From assembly GCA_004380135.1 (NCBI GenBank), contig QXCR01000058.1:119842-183841 (forward strand): DNA of 64,000 bases, given 5' to 3'. Positions 47,054-59,600 of this stretch are shown here, one piece after another; positions within the stretch are counted from its first letter, which is position 1, and each line of letters starts with the position of its first letter. The notes under the pieces are model-generated. The model had not been told where the DNA came from. It ran no database searches and saw only the letters and a program-made list of their open reading frames with translations. Source of the DNA: Stemphylium vesicarium. Lineage: Eukaryota > Ascomycota > Dothideomycetes > Pleosporales > Pleosporaceae. A program made the position numbers and the translations under genes.

Positions 47054-48075
47054 TTAACGAGGTGTTGAAGCAAGCAGGCGACCAAGACTACCGCTAGCGA
47101 TGGAAGGCTCAGGGACAGGCGACTTTGCGTAGATGATCTCGCCTTCAATAGTGCTTGTTGATGTCCTCGAGATAGCCGGCGACTTGTGCGAGTATGACTT
47201 GGGACTTGACTTGGGACTTGAAGGAGCCGTCAGAGGTGTGACGAGATCGATTGACTTGGCATTGGCACCATACGACCCGCTATGCGACGGCTTCGTCCTA
47301 GGAGGAAGAGGTCGGGTAGCGGGGGTATATGGAAGCGAATAGCTTACGGAGGAAGCAGGTGTATGGGACAGCGAAGGTGCGGCGCTAAAGCTGTATTGTG
47401 AGGTTGATGCGCGGTTGTAGCGGGGTCGGTATTGTCGTACGGTATCAGGTGAGTAGGCAGGTGTTGACTGGAACTTGCGCAGGTATGCTGATGCCTCGGA
47501 GTGATATCGGTCATCACTGTTATCGTCCGACGATGTGTCGGAGAAGGCACATGATGAGCGTTTTGAGTCTGGCTGAGTGGGCGAGCGTTGGGGTACAATG
47601 TCGCGGAAGGCGAGGTCGTCAAAGGTGAAGTTGGCGAAAGGGGTTGTTGGTGGCGAGTAATGATCGTATGAATAGGTAAGGCTCTTGTCGGTGTCCTTCT
47701 TCTTGCAGCTGAGGGTGCATGTTAGTGGTGGTCTGTGCGTGATGGGGTGGTGGAGATGCCATACCTTTCTGAGCAGTAGAGCACAGTGTTGCTGGGAACA
47801 ATGATTTGCTTCTCGCAAACGGTGCTGAGTCACCATGTCAGTAAGCTGTGGCTGGAAAAACAAGACAGCAGGAACACATACCAGTAGTTCAGGAAGCTCA
47901 CAGCCATTGAGTCTTCGTCGTCGTCGGTCTCGACGTCTTTGTAATGAACGGCTTTGGAGGCAGTCTTGGCTCCGTGGGAATGAGCGCGCTTTGACAGAGG
48001 CCGGGAGGGCCGTGCGTGCGCTGGCTGCGACTTTTTGGAAGTATGAGACGGGTGACGAACGTGATGCGTGGCCAT
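47054..48075 (-). CDS. Ecl1-type zinc-binding lifespan regulatory factor
   Basis: Three exons (48075-47882, 47824-47765, 47708-47054) give 302 aa. A basic His/Lys/Ser-rich N-terminus (1-45) and an acidic patch ETDDDEDSMAVSFLNY precede a four-Cys motif: Cys65-x2-Cys68 in YCTVCEKQI and Cys82-x3-Cys86 in LYCSESCKKKD. This is the Ecl1/Ecl2/Ecl3 signature. In fission yeast these small zinc proteins extend chronological lifespan and respond to nutrient and stress signals. The remaining 200 residues are Ser/Pro/Tyr-rich and disordered, much longer than yeast Ecl proteins. Both introns flank the short second exon encoding most of the motif, so a mis-spliced model would lose the family match. Confidence 0.85.
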
Positions 48076-49736
48076 TATGGATGTCGGTGAAGTTTAAAAG
48101 GTTAAAAGCCTCACTTTGATAATCGCGCACGGTGCGCGATATTGTCACAGGCTGGAGACGACCAGGCGGCGAAGAAGCGGTGACACTTGGGATATGACGG
48201 AAGGTTCGTGCGTGGCTTTGTTTAGAATCCTTATCGCGTCGGGCACTGCGCCATGGTTTTAGCCAGGAACACACTATTGAGGCTGCTATCTAGACGTTCG
48301 AGAACACGGATTGCGCGCACAGAGTGACGATCACCGGCAACAATCTTGGACGAAAAAAACAACAGCGAGGACAGATGCGACGCCGGAGTGCGGTCTGTAT
48401 GGTAGACAATGGACAACAAACTTACATTGAGGTAGATAAGGGATGTGCGACGTCGGGCGACGGGAGGGCAGAGACAGGCACACACAGTGACGGTCCGGAC
48501 ACGATCTGCGGACAGGGCTGGAACGGGAGAGTGTGGAACTTGGTGGGCTGGGGGGCGTCTTGGGTGAGTAGAGAAGAGCCGAGTATTTCCAGAAGGCCAG
48601 CGGCTTTCAGCGGCAGTAAAACAAGCAATGGATCCGGGATCGATAACAGTGATAACAATCGAGTCGAGGGAGGGAGGCTGCGGTCAATAAGTAATTACGA
48701 GCGCGGCGGCTGCGAGAACCGATGTGCAGTTCTAGAACGTTGTGGTTGACGACGACGGCCCTAGTTATACCGTCGGGATATGGCTGCTTGGGCGTGTGGG
48801 GAATGATTCGTGATAGCGATCACGATAGAGCCGTTGATATCATCCAGCACGCAATGCCGGTGCCGCTGGGCGCTGACTCCTCGCGCCTGCGCCCCCCACC
48901 CACACATCCACTACGGTGCCTTTTTGTTAATTTAATTTCGCCCTTTGCAGCCTGAGCAGCGCGCGTCGTGAGGGTGAGGGTGAGGGTGAGGGCTGCACAA
49001 CTAGCCATCACAGTGTATGCGCACTGCATCGGGGTATCGAAGGTGCAGCGAATGGCGGGCCGAAGCATGCACACGGCGGAAGCCTGAAGGTTTACAAGGT
49101 CCATACAAGGTCCACGTTGTTGCGGACTTCGGTACGACTTGCAGCGGGTACCATACTACACGCCGCCACACCACTGTCCATTCGGGTGCGTATCTGTGCC
49201 GCTGCCGCACAACCACTTTCGTCATTGCCCGTGTGTTTGCGAGCTTGCTCAACACAATGAAGCCATATTGCGAATTGTCTCACAGCCTGCTTGATGCGGT
49301 AATCCGGCGCTTTTCGCTGCCTGCCTGTCCATTCATCGAGTCACGGCTCCGTGGTCGGCACATTGTGTTTAGCAGCCCCATAATCTCACCTATCGGCTCC
49401 CAAGCCGCCACACGTCGTTCTCTTCCCTGCCTATAATTTGCAAGCCTGAAGCAGCGACTTGTGCTGGAGCGGCTTTTTGACTGTGCATTAGACGATGCGG
49501 GTCCATTTTGTTTTCTACTCGCGTAACTCTATCCTAGCGTCCGCGCAATATGAGGACCAACGAGATCTTCGGGATCAGAGCACTCACCGTCTCGAGCATC
49601 GTGAATCATCAAAAACTCTGTCACACCCCAACCCTGAGACCTTACCGCCTGCGGCAATCCACGATCGCCACAGTGTGCGTACCCGCAGCCCTAGCTTACA
49701 CGTGTCGGTCAAGAGTTTTCTCTCTCGCAATTCATC
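48076..49736. other. 1.7-kb intergenic region
   Basis: Upstream of the Ecl1-like gene and downstream of the methyltransferase (both minus strand). It contains the GTGAGG repeat at 48968-48991. Plus-strand frames at 48324-48749 and 49017-49436 have no family signature. Confidence 0.5.
48968..48991 (+). repeat. Four tandem GTGAGG repeats
   Basis: Perfect hexamer array, four copies. It is not the TTAGGG telomere unit. A short microsatellite in a probable promoter region. Confidence 0.85.
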
Positions 49737-51075
49737 TCAAACAGCAAATGGGTCATCCGTGTTCTGGCCGCCCGTGATACACCATACTTGGATCGGAGTT
49801 GATGTTGGATAAAACGGGCCGTCCTGTCCATGTTCAGGCACCGGTGGGCAATTAACCTGCTCGAAACCGAACCTGTTCCGCTCTACCCCACAATAGTCAG
49901 CGAGTGCTCACCCGATGTCGTAACTTCGGCAGCAAAACAGGAAGCGGAGAGACCCACTACACGCGTTCAGGAAAGTCTCGAACGTCTGCTCGTTGCGAAT
50001 CGTCGCAGACATGAACGCTCGGAGCGCCGGATTCAGCTCGAAGAATTCTCTCAGGGTCGAGACTAGGCGCGGTATGACGGTCTTGTCGTAGGTCTGCAAC
50101 GTTGTCAAACCCACTTCTCCGCAACAATGCAGTCATGGTAGCTTACGACGTCTGCCCCCAACACAATGTCTGGCACCTCCATGCCATAGTCCTCTGGAAA
50201 CGTTGCTGCGTCGACCGGATAGCCCCACTTGAGAGCCGCAGTACGCACTTGGCAACCAGAGGCGTCATTGACGTCGAGTCCGTTCAGGAAGAGGTTTGTT
50301 TTGATAGCGTCGACCACAGCTTCATCGCCATCAGTAGCTACGATACCCGCTACACCTAGGTGCTTGGCGCAGAGGATGGAGAGCATACCAGTCCCCGCGC
50401 CAAGTTCGAAGATCCTCTTCCCCTCGATGGATGCTCGGCCAGTCTCGGATGCAAGGAAGGATCCGAGGAGTAAAGCGGCTTCCCATGTCCTCAGACCAGT
50501 CGTTCCGGACGAGGAAATAACGGAGCGAGCTTCCAATAGCGTTACAGCACGCTCACCGGAAGCGCTGTCGTCAGTCGACGGACGAGGGAACGAGTACGTC
50601 ACAAACGCCTTTTGCTGAGCGGCATCGGCTTCAGAGGGCAGATTAGCTGTAAGTAAGGTGGTCATGGATTCCATAAGATCATCTGAGATTTCCTATATAA
50701 AGAGAGCAGGCGGAGGTCAGCGAATGCTGGGACGGATTACTTCCTATAGAGCGAGTCTACTTTGATATCGTACATGGCTGGAAGTAGCAAGAGCAGAAAC
50801 GACGACGAAGAGATAGGAGACCGTACATCCTCCTCAGGGTCAGTGATGGACCGCTCGAGTTTTGAGACGAGTTCTTTTAGGAACCTAAGCTGATAGCGAT
50901 CTGGTGGCGGAGAAGTAACTTTGGCTGGGTCGAACAAGTTGGTGAACAACCACGACTGCACCTCGGGCTTCTTCAAGGTTGCATCGTCCGGCCATCTCAG
51001 CTGATTCGGCTCGACCAGCTGGAAGTACTGGCGTTGCAAGATGCGCAGCTGCGAAAGCTGTGCCGGACTATCCAT
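49737..51075 (-). CDS. EFM3: FAM86/EFM3-type protein-lysine methyltransferase
   Basis: Four exons (51075-50827, 50692-50147, 50093-49958, 49882-49737) give 358 aa. A helical N-terminus (SQLRILQRQYFQLVEPNQLRWP) precedes a class-I SAM-dependent methyltransferase core: TGLRTWEAALLLG and motif I FELGAGTG at 178-185. The family methylates a lysine of translation elongation factor 2. Exon 3 ends after TFLNAC; I chose the donor at 49957 (GTGGGT) because it joins to RNRFGFEQ with correct phase, whereas the GTAGTG two bases earlier would create a stop. The 134-bp first intron contains a tempting but out-of-phase 16-nt exon. It is head to head with RPS24, 363 bp apart. Confidence 0.85.
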
Positions 51076-51438
51076 AACAAGGATTTTTGAGTAGAGTCTT
51101 GATAGCCTCGTTACTTCCAACTCGCTCGGTAATCGTGAAAGAAATCGTTTTCAAAGTGCCAGCGCCCTCTGCCTCATCGTCAGAAAGTGTTCCTGCCCAC
51201 GGCTTACCTAATTTTGCAGCGGGGCGCCTTGGCAGTCTAAGCGAGGCAGGCGCACCGCCGACCGCCGACACGACGCACCGCAAATTCGACATCTCCATCC
51301 CGCCGCCAGCTAACCACGCCGAATCGACAACAGCAGGATCGATCTCTGTCCAGTACGTCCATTCTACAAACCTGCTCGCCCTCTCGCAATTGTGCACGAC
51401 GTCTAACAGCGGTGGCTGCAGGTCGAATTTCATCCACC
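51076..51438. promoter_or_regulatory. Bidirectional promoter between EFM3 and RPS24
   Basis: The two ATGs are 363 bp apart in opposite directions with no gene between them. A GT-rich/CA-rich leader precedes RPS24. A shared promoter would co-express a ribosomal protein with a modifier of an elongation factor. Co-regulation is inferred. Confidence 0.55.
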
Positions 51439-52026
51439 ATGGCCGACTCTCAAGTTACTCTGCGCACGCGCAAGTTCATCCGCAACCCTCTCCTCGGACG
51501 TCGTCAGATGGTCGTGTAAGTTTGCCAGGAATCAAAAACAGCGGGCACGTGTTCGTGGTGGAAGTTGAGTCTGACGGGAATTTCTGTATAGCGATGTCCT
51601 CCACCCCAACCGCGCCAACGTTTCCAAGGACGAGCTCCGTGGCAAGCTCGGTGAGCTCTACAAGGCCAAGAAGGACGATGTCTCCGTCTTCGGTTTCAAG
51701 ACACACTTTGGTGGCGGCAAGAGCACCGGCTTTGCCCTCATCTACGACAGCGCCGAGGCCATGAAGAAGTTCGAGCCCCGCTACAGGCTAGTACGATACG
51801 GCATGGCCACCAAGGTCGAGAAGGCCAGCAGGCAGCAGCGTACGTTTTCCTCGTCGGTCCTATACATGGTGTTGTGGATAAAGCAATGGCTATGGACAGT
51901 GGTGTAGGGTGCACACACAGAGGACACATACTGACTAGGGCAACAGGCAAGCAGCGCAAGAACAGGATGAAGGAGTTCCGGGGCACAGCCAAGGCCAAGG
52001 GTGGCGCGAAGAAGGACAAGAAATAA
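51439..52026 (+). CDS. RPS24: 40S ribosomal protein eS24
   Basis: Three exons (51439-51515, 51592-51839, 51947-52026) give 134 aa, standard for eS24. The N-terminus MADSQVTLRTRKFIRNPLLG and the core KDDVSVFGFKTHFGGGKSTGFALIYDS are diagnostic, with a basic Lys-rich tail. It is a small-subunit structural protein required for 18S rRNA processing. Introns of 76 and 107 bp with early positions are typical of fungal ribosomal genes. The promoter is shared with the EFM3-type gene. Confidence 0.97.
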
Positions 52027-52567
52027 GCGGGTGCACTCTGATGATGACTACGAAGGTCATGGCCGGGGTCGAGTGGCGGTTTCTCTGGAACTACTGTTCC
52101 GCCTGCTTCTTCATCATGGTGGATACGGAGTTGTTTCTGCAGGCATCGGCATGTTTATCTACGATCGCCTGAAAAACTCTTGCGGATGGGAACGACAAGA
52201 CGGATGGCGTTTGAGATCAATTGTCTGCTAACCATCAATGCATATCATGGACTTTACGATCCTCCAATTCATCCGCCCCTTTGCCAACTTGTCGACAATT
52301 CTGCATGGCTGTGTCTGTTGGTTTGCATACATCTGTGAGGCCTGTTGATTATCTCCTATACCTCGGTTTAACAGTGGCCGATGCTGGCCCATTTACATGG
52401 GTATTCGTAACGGTTAGACTATGTCCTTGCACTGTGATGTCTGTGGACTATCCACATCATTCAACATGATTCCACAACACTACACTGCCAGAAGTTGCTC
52501 ATTACGATTTGTAGTTCTTTTCATTATTATACAAGGATTACATAAATATCCACCATGCCGTCGGTGC
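52027..52567. other. Intergenic region between RPS24 and VPS72
   Basis: About 540 bp between two convergent 3' ends. No gene recognised. Confidence 0.6.
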
Positions 52568-54838
52568 CTATGAAGAAGCAGCGTTCGTCTCAGCCTTGAC
52601 TGGCGCAGGACTCTGTTGCCCACCCATCGGTGGTGCTGCCGTAGCAACCGCACCCCCATCACTCCCACCCTGTGCCTGTTCCTGAGCCGGCGTCTGACCC
52701 TTCATCTGCTCACCCACGACGCCCACCCCCTGTGTAGCCGGCGTCGGTGTCTGCGGTGGAGGAACAGCATGAGTCGACGGAGGCGGCATACTCTTCTTAT
52801 TCGCCCTCGAACTAGACATTTCCCAAAACCGCCTCGGCACATTCTTCGCCGGCGGCATACCCAGAAACCCTTTGCCACCCATACTCTCCAGCGGCTTCGC
52901 CCTGCCTCCCACATAACAGCCTAGATCGCCGCTCCAGATAAACCCGCCGCCGACCACGCCTCTCAGCACGCCAAAAGCGCGCGCGTCGCGATATGCAATG
53001 CCCGTCTCAGGGTCGCGGTAGCGCGCAATGGTGTTTGTGATGGGGCATAGTTTCTGGCCTGGTTTGAGCACGATTTCGGATTCGGCTTTGGGTGCGGCGT
53101 TCTTCCTCGGCGGTTTGGGAGGCGCGATGAGGGTTTGTTGGATGTAGTTTGTAGCTTCTGCGGGCGTCCAGTCGAAGAGTGCGGTGTAGAGCTGTACCAG
53201 CGCTGATCTGTCTTTTTCCTTGAGCACAGAGGCGGCTGTTCTGGCGCGCGAGGATGTCGGGGCTGGGGCTTCGAGGTTGGGGAAGTTGGAGAGGATGAGC
53301 AGGTTTCGGAGGGCGCGACGGATGACTTTTCGCCGTGGTGGTGCGGGGGGTAAGGCGGGTTTTTGGAACTGAGTGAGGAGCGCCTGGGTACCGATTGCTG
53401 AGTTGCCGTTTTGTTGTGGTAGCGACGGGTCGTTGAGCGGGTGTTGTGGAGGTTGTGAAAAGGGAGACTGGGAGGCTGTAAATTGCTGCTGGAATGGCGA
53501 GGCTTGTGTGAAGGGGTTTGGGGGGAGATCGCCAGGATTCGGCTGTGACTGTTGACTCTGGGCGTATTGGTCGATGCCAAAGAGAAATGAGTCTTGACTT
53601 GGCGGTGCAAACATTACGCTGTTTGACATTGACATGCCGTGAGAACCCATGAACACGTCCCCGCCTTGGGACGCTGCTGTAGTCCATGGCAACTGTGACG
53701 AATCTTGTTGCGGTGGTAGAGTCGCAGGTATGGTGGGCATAAGTGAGGAGCTTATCGAGGGTTCCATCTGGGCTAGGGTGCCGAACGCGGGTTGACTATC
53801 GTCAGCATGGCTTTCAGGTGGCTGTATGGGTGGTTGTGTTGAGCCGTCCGCTTGCTCCACTGCCGACTCTGGTTGAGCAGATGGTGCGTCTGCGGCTACC
53901 ACCTCCTTGTTGAGCTTCTCTTCTAGTTGCTCGAGCGTCGGTGCATCTTTGCCCGTGTACTTGAGCTTGTCATCTACCCATACGCCCGGTCCGCTGTAGT
54001 AGCGGTAAAAGGGCCCGTCGATCTGGCGGTTCTTTAGGGCATCTATCTTGGCCTGTCGCTCAGCTGCCCTTGCCTCCTCGGCCTCTTCCCATCTATGCAG
54101 TGTCTTCTTGTTTATGCGCTCATTACGAGCGGCCTCAGCAAGCCTCTCAGCCTGTGTCAATGGCTTTTCCTTTGACTTCAACTTCCGAGCTTCGGCAGCC
54201 TTCATCATGGCTAGGGTGTCATCGCGCCTCCTGTCTTTTTCCTTGAGCTTGGCCAATGTAGCGTCCTTGTTCGCCATGGTCTGCTTTCGATTGGACATGC
54301 GGACGGGACCATCCTCCTCTGTGGGTAGCCATGATGCGCGCTCAGATTTCTTCTTCGGCCGTGGCGGGGCAAGCGAGGGCGATTGTGTGCGGGGGACATC
54401 GAGCTTGACTTTCTTGCGCGCAGCTGCGACGACTCGCGCAGTGAAGGGGTTCGTCGTGGCTTTGCGCTTTTTGTTCCTCTCTTGGCGCTCGGCTTTGCGC
54501 AGCTCCTTCTCGCCCGCATCGTCGTCATCTGCGCCGCCCTCGTCTTCTTCCGAGGACGACGAGTCCATGTTGTAGTCTTCCTGCTCATTGATATCGTCGC
54601 CCTGGAATTCCTCTTCATTGGGGGCTTCTTCCCATTCCTCTCCCCACTCTTCCTCTTCGGCCGATTTGGCGAGCAGGGTGGACATGCGATTGCCTGCATT
54701 TGCTCGCCGGGCTCTGGACGTGACCATAAGCTCTGCGGGCGCCTCCTCCTCACTCTCATCCTCAGAAGCTGAAGACTGGTCATGGCGGTCGGATGGCGTG
54801 GCATCTTCCATGACCATTTCGGGTGGCTCCACAGACAT
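52568..54838 (-). CDS. VPS72: SWR1-complex subunit Vps72/YL1
   Basis: Single-exon ORF, 756 aa. The YL1 N-terminal module begins with TSRARRANAGNRMSTLL (about 39-56), then strongly acidic blocks (EEEEWGEEWEE, DSSSSEEDEGGADDDD) that bind the H2A.Z-H2B dimer, followed by a basic coiled-coil-prone region. The YL1_C motif, KLCPITNTIARYRDPETGIAYRD at about 595-620, is intact. The middle is a long Gln/Pro/Ser-rich disordered region. The protein delivers H2A.Z to nucleosomes in the SWR1 remodeller. The start is the first in-frame ATG and gives MSVEPPEMVMEDATPSD. It is about 1.8 kb from the divergent PUF gene. Confidence 0.95.
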   Translation of the reverse strand: MSVEPPEMVMEDATPSDRHDQSSASEDESEEEAPAELMVTSRARRANAGNRMSTLLAKSAEEEEWGEEWEEAPNEEEFQGDDINEQEDYNMDSSSSEEDEGGADDDDAGEKELRKAERQERNKKRKATTNPFTARVVAAARKKVKLDVPRTQSPSLAPPRPKKKSERASWLPTEEDGPVRMSNRKQTMANKDATLAKLKEKDRRRDDTLAMMKAAEARKLKSKEKPLTQAERLAEAARNERINKKTLHRWEEAEEARAAERQAKIDALKNRQIDGPFYRYYSGPGVWVDDKLKYTGKDAPTLEQLEEKLNKEVVAADAPSAQPESAVEQADGSTQPPIQPPESHADDSQPAFGTLAQMEPSISSSLMPTIPATLPPQQDSSQLPWTTAASQGGDVFMGSHGMSMSNSVMFAPPSQDSFLFGIDQYAQSQQSQPNPGDLPPNPFTQASPFQQQFTASQSPFSQPPQHPLNDPSLPQQNGNSAIGTQALLTQFQKPALPPAPPRRKVIRRALRNLLILSNFPNLEAPAPTSSRARTAASVLKEKDRSALVQLYTALFDWTPAEATNYIQQTLIAPPKPPRKNAAPKAESEIVLKPGQKLCPITNTIARYRDPETGIAYRDARAFGVLRGVVGGGFIWSGDLGCYVGGRAKPLESMGGKGFLGMPPAKNVPRRFWEMSSSRANKKSMPPPSTHAVPPPQTPTPATQGVGVVGEQMKGQTPAQEQAQGGSDGGAVATAAPPMGGQQSPAPVKAETNAASS

Positions 54839-56655
54839 GGTGGGTGGTGAGATGGTGGACGGCAGGCACGACGGTGGGCGGGGAAGGTGCAGACGAGCAA
54901 GGGTGCAGGGTAGACGGGGGCCTGAGGCAGAGCAAGTCGGACGCGCAGATGGGCGGCGCGGACAGGCGTCTAGGGTCGGGAGACGTTTTTCCAGAAGTGT
55001 TCCATCAGATAGGAATTATGCACTCCGAATGTGGAGGGAGCCGTTAGACGGTATGCAGCAGCAGGATTGGCTATGTGCTATGTCGCCCGTATCTAGAGAT
55101 GCGAGATTATGCGCGACGGGCGGGTTGTTTCATGGGCCGTTGAAGGGTCGCGATAGCATCGCCGGCTCGTTGCTGGGTGTGCGTGGAGAACAAAGGCGGG
55201 CACGCGCCTCGGAATGACGCGACGAGCGATTCGAGAGATGGTCGCCAAGTCAGCGGGCAAATGCTTGGCCTGGCTCTCTGGGCCTGAAACATAGCGTGCG
55301 TATGATTGATAAACGGCCGTCCCAAGGTTCCGCACCATGGCCTGTCAACGCCTCACTAATCGCTTTGGGACTGCATGTCACGTCGAGCTGTCTACCGTGA
55401 TGGCACGCGGCATTATGCCATGTGCACGGTATCTGCTTGGGGTGGTTTGAAATGTGTGCTCTTCTAGAAGGCGGATTCAAGGAAACATGTTTCGACTAGG
55501 CAGCTGTATACTATCACCATGCTAGAGAAGAAGTTGCAGTGCCGCGTCGTGGAGAAGCAGAGTTTGATAGGCACGACTTCGTGCATGCGGGACCCCAACT
55601 GCACAAGAGTCCGTTTTAGCAGCAGCCGGCCAATCACGTCGCGCAGCAGGGCAGAGGCACAGAGTGTCCACGTCAGATTCTGGAGTGACGGACTTTCTCG
55701 ACGCGCCTCTGTGTTTCAGACGTTGCGGGCATGGGCTGCGCTCTTCCGCGGCCACCCACTAAGGCCAGAATTGCAGGAGAGGCAGGCCAGCTTCAAGCCC
55801 CTGAAATCCGTACAAAAGCAATGCGCTGCTGCCGTGTACTGGCAGACTCGCATCCAGCGTCGAACGTCAGCCTCTCGATAGTAGTAGCAGCCGAAGCAAC
55901 AGCAGCCGACGGCGCAGATCGTGGCCGTAACCTGTAACGTGCTTGTCCTGGCCACACGACCCCAATCGAGCTAGTTCCCTCGTGTTCCTGGCCTGGCTCC
56001 CCATTTCTATCAAGCGAAACCTCACCCAGTCCTCCCACCGCGCATCACATTGCTCATCGCTCCCTCCCCCCTCCGCCACTCTCTGTAGCGACAATTAGCT
56101 TGAGGCCCCGATCCATGAGCTCGAATGCTTAATCTGCCATCTGCCTAATCCATATTACTTCTGTTCTCCAGGCACTCCGGTGATCTGTCTATTCCGCCCG
56201 CCTGCTGTACAGTTCCAGTACCATAATCCACCCACCCCGTCGGCCCGCGACCGTCCCCTCGAGTGCGCCCTGCGGCATCGCTCCGTCACTCTTTATCGGC
56301 ACCCATCCTTCTAGGCGACGGCACCACTGCCTCTATACACACCCGCCCAGAGACCCGTGGCCTAGTTTCAGCCTGCAACCACGCGCATCTGGCCAGCTTC
56401 TCGTCTGCTGCACCATCGCCCAGAGCTGTGCGTCCTCCGTACTCGGCACGCAATTGAGCTGTACCGACGCGCATCATCCGGACTGGATCCAACGGGTGTC
56501 TTCGCTGGCAACTGGCAATAATCCCTCCGCCTCACATTCCTTTGGCCGGCACCAACCTGCGTCTTTCACAATTACCCTGGCTTTGGTAACCGAGTCACTA
56601 CGACCATCTTTCCCCAATTAGATTATCGCCGTTACCACAGCGTCTGTAATCCATA
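54839..56655. other. 1.8-kb divergent promoter and leader of VPS72 and the PUF gene
   Basis: The last 550 bases before 56656 are rich in C and CT tracts and lack long frames, as expected for a long 5' leader of an RNA-binding-protein gene. The open frames at 55519-55881 (+) and nearby antisense frames show no family signature. No RNA gene was recognised. Confidence 0.5.
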
Positions 56656-59600
56656 ATGGCTCCCCCCTCCAACCGCCCCGAACACCACATCAACCTCAAC
56701 TACATCCCCCAGTTGCCCCAGCCCCCGCACTCGGGCTCTTCGACTGGTAACACGTCGCCTGTCGGCGAGCCTCCCAACACCGGCTCTCTCCGCTATTCTG
56801 GGAACCCCTCCAACCCACTCGGCACCGCCGCCGCGGGCATCAGGTTGGGCGCCGGATCCCCCTCGCATGACTATGGCGGGAGACTATTTTCCAAACGGTT
56901 TGTCGCACCCTGAAACATGGCACAACTCGAGCTAACCCCGTCACAGTGCACGCGAGATCCAAGCACAGGAGGGCTTGAATCCGCAGATGTGGGGGCCACC
57001 TACTAGCGGTAACTCGACCCCGTTGCGTGAGACCATCCCAGAGTCTCCCAACAGCGAGAACCTCAGCTTCCCCGACTTCAACAACGCCATGCCAGACACC
57101 TCGTCAGCTGCACCCTCTTCAGGCCGCCGTGCCCGCGCTGGAACTCTTCCTTCGCGCTTCTCTCCGTCCGCTGCACCCCCGGGGCTCATGTCTGGCGCCT
57201 CGCTCCTCCCAAAGAGCTCGCGGCCAACACCTTCTACCAGTCCCTTCAAGCCTAGCCCAGGTACACCAACCGACAGCTCGAGCTTCAGCGCCCTCGGCTC
57301 TACAAACGCTGCCGCCAAGTCTGCACTCCTTTCACGCCTCCGTGCTGGTTCAATGCCCCAACGACCGGGCTACCTTCCACCATCTACCTCACCCTTTGGA
57401 AACCCAATCTTCTCCAACGGATGGTCGAACCAACGTGACCGTAGTAGCACTCTCCAGAGCATTGCCTCGGTTCCTTCAAACGGCCAAGGCTCGCCCAGGT
57501 CTTCGTTCTCTCGCGACTCACTTGCGGACACGGATGTCAAGACCCTTGATTACCTTGGTTTAGTTGACACTCCCCAGCCTGCACGAGCTACTTTGGCTCC
57601 GTCAGACATTGAGCTCTTGCTTGAAAGCCAGCGCAATGCAAACAGCCAGAGCTCCAACAGTGCGAACCGCTTCCGCTCCTACTCTGTCAACGCGAAAGAG
57701 AAGTACGCAGAGGATGAGGAGGACCAGTATGGCGCCTACAGCGGTGCTATCACTCCCGCTGAGGCAAATGCACTCCTCATCCACGAAGCCGTTCGCCAGC
57801 ACAATCTTGAGGTTCAGGCCTTCGCCAATATGGCATCTAACGCGCGCCCAAGAGCTCGCACCGCCGGTGTGCTTGACGCTCCATCGCGAGGTGGTATGCG
57901 ACCCTACCTGCCTGCCATGGGTCGATTCGACAATGGTATGGGATCCGGCGACATGACAGAGGATGCTGAGTACAACCTCACCGAAGCCGTCAAGAAGCTG
58001 CATCTGCCGGGCTCCAACTTGGGAGATGACGGAACTTTGGAAGGGCCCACTCGGTCCCTCTGGCTTGGCAATATCCCCTCTTCAACCACCGTCTCATCAC
58101 TCCAAGTTATCTTCGCTCAGTACGGTGGCATTGAGTCTACACGAGTTCTTACCCACAAGAACTGTGGTTTTGTCAACTATGAAAACCTCGAAAGCGCTAT
58201 CCAGGCCAAGTCAACTTTGAACGGAAAGGAGATCTTCCCAGGTGCTGGTCCCGTCCGTATCGGCTACGCTAAGATCCCGAGTGCGGCAGCCACCCCCGGT
58301 CACAACGGCCTGTTCCCTTCCCCAAGCCCTGATCCACTCTCCAAGGGTCAAGCTGAAGGCCCGACTGGTGCCGCTTCGACTGCGAAGATGAACAGCATTC
58401 CTGCGAACGTGCCTTTGGTTACTCCAGAGCTCAGCGATATCCGCAACGACATCATCCAGATCGTAAAAGACTTGGGTGCTACGGATGAAGAGCAGTCGCG
58501 GATCTCTACCAAGGTCGAAAAGGCTGTTCAATTCAACAACTATGTTGACGAGATTCCGTCTGTTGAGGAGCCAAGCCACACACGCATCCACGACGCCCCT
58601 AGATTGCGCGAGATCCGCAAGCGCATCGACAACGGCTCTTGCTCAAAGGAAGACATTGAGAACATCGCCATGACAATGCTCCCGGAGATCGCCGAGTTGT
58701 CTTCTGACTATCTCGGCAACACCGTCGTGCAAAAGCTGTTCGAATTCTGCGAAGAGCCCACCAAGGAAGCAATGCTTCGCGAGATTGCTCCTCACCTTGC
58801 CAAGATTGGAGTTCACAAGAACGGAACTTGGGCTGCCCAGAAGATCATCGATGTCTCAAAGTCGGAAACGATGCAGAGAATGGTTGTTGAAGCTGTTCAG
58901 CCATACGCCATGGCGCTTTTCCTCGATCAGTTCGGTAACTACGTCATGCAAGGATGCCTCAAGTACCAGCAGTTCAATGGCTTCATCTTCGAGGTTATGC
59001 TGGGCAGACTATGGGATCTGGCGCAGGGTCGATTCGGTGCTCGCGCTATGCGAGCTTGTCTGGAGAGCCACTACGCCACCAAGGATCAGCAGCGAATGGT
59101 GGCTGCTGCGATTGCTCTCCACAGCGTCCAACTAGCGACCAACGCCAACGGTGCACTACTTCTGACCTGGTTCCTCGACACTTGCACCTTCCCAAGGAGA
59201 CGCACTGTCCTGGCTCCTCGTCTGGTCCCGCACATTGTTCACCTCTGCACTCACAAGGTCGCATACCTCACCGTTCTCAAGATTATCAACCAGCGTAACG
59301 AGCCAGAAGCCCGCGACACCATCCTGCAGGCGTTGTTCTTCTCACCAAACGACCAGGTGCTGGAAAGCATCCTGGCTGATCAGAACTGCGGTGCTACCTT
59401 GATCTTCAAGGTACTCACCACACCCTTCTTTGATGAACAAATTCGCGCAGATGTCGTACAAAATGTGCGCAATGTGCTCCTACGCATCAAGGCGCAGCCA
59501 CAACAAGGCTACAAGCGACTCATGGACGAGGTGGGCCTTTCAACCCGCGGTGGACCCGGTCCTCGTGACCACTCTGCCACCCGACCAGCTTCCAAGGACA

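Noticed and set aside
48968..48991. Interstitial telomere repeat
   Set aside because: The unit is GTGAGG rather than TTAGGG, and only four copies occur.
50748..50763. 16-nt internal exon (DSLYR-like) in the EFM3 gene
   Set aside because: Including it puts the next exon out of phase; skipping it gives the conserved EISDDL junction.
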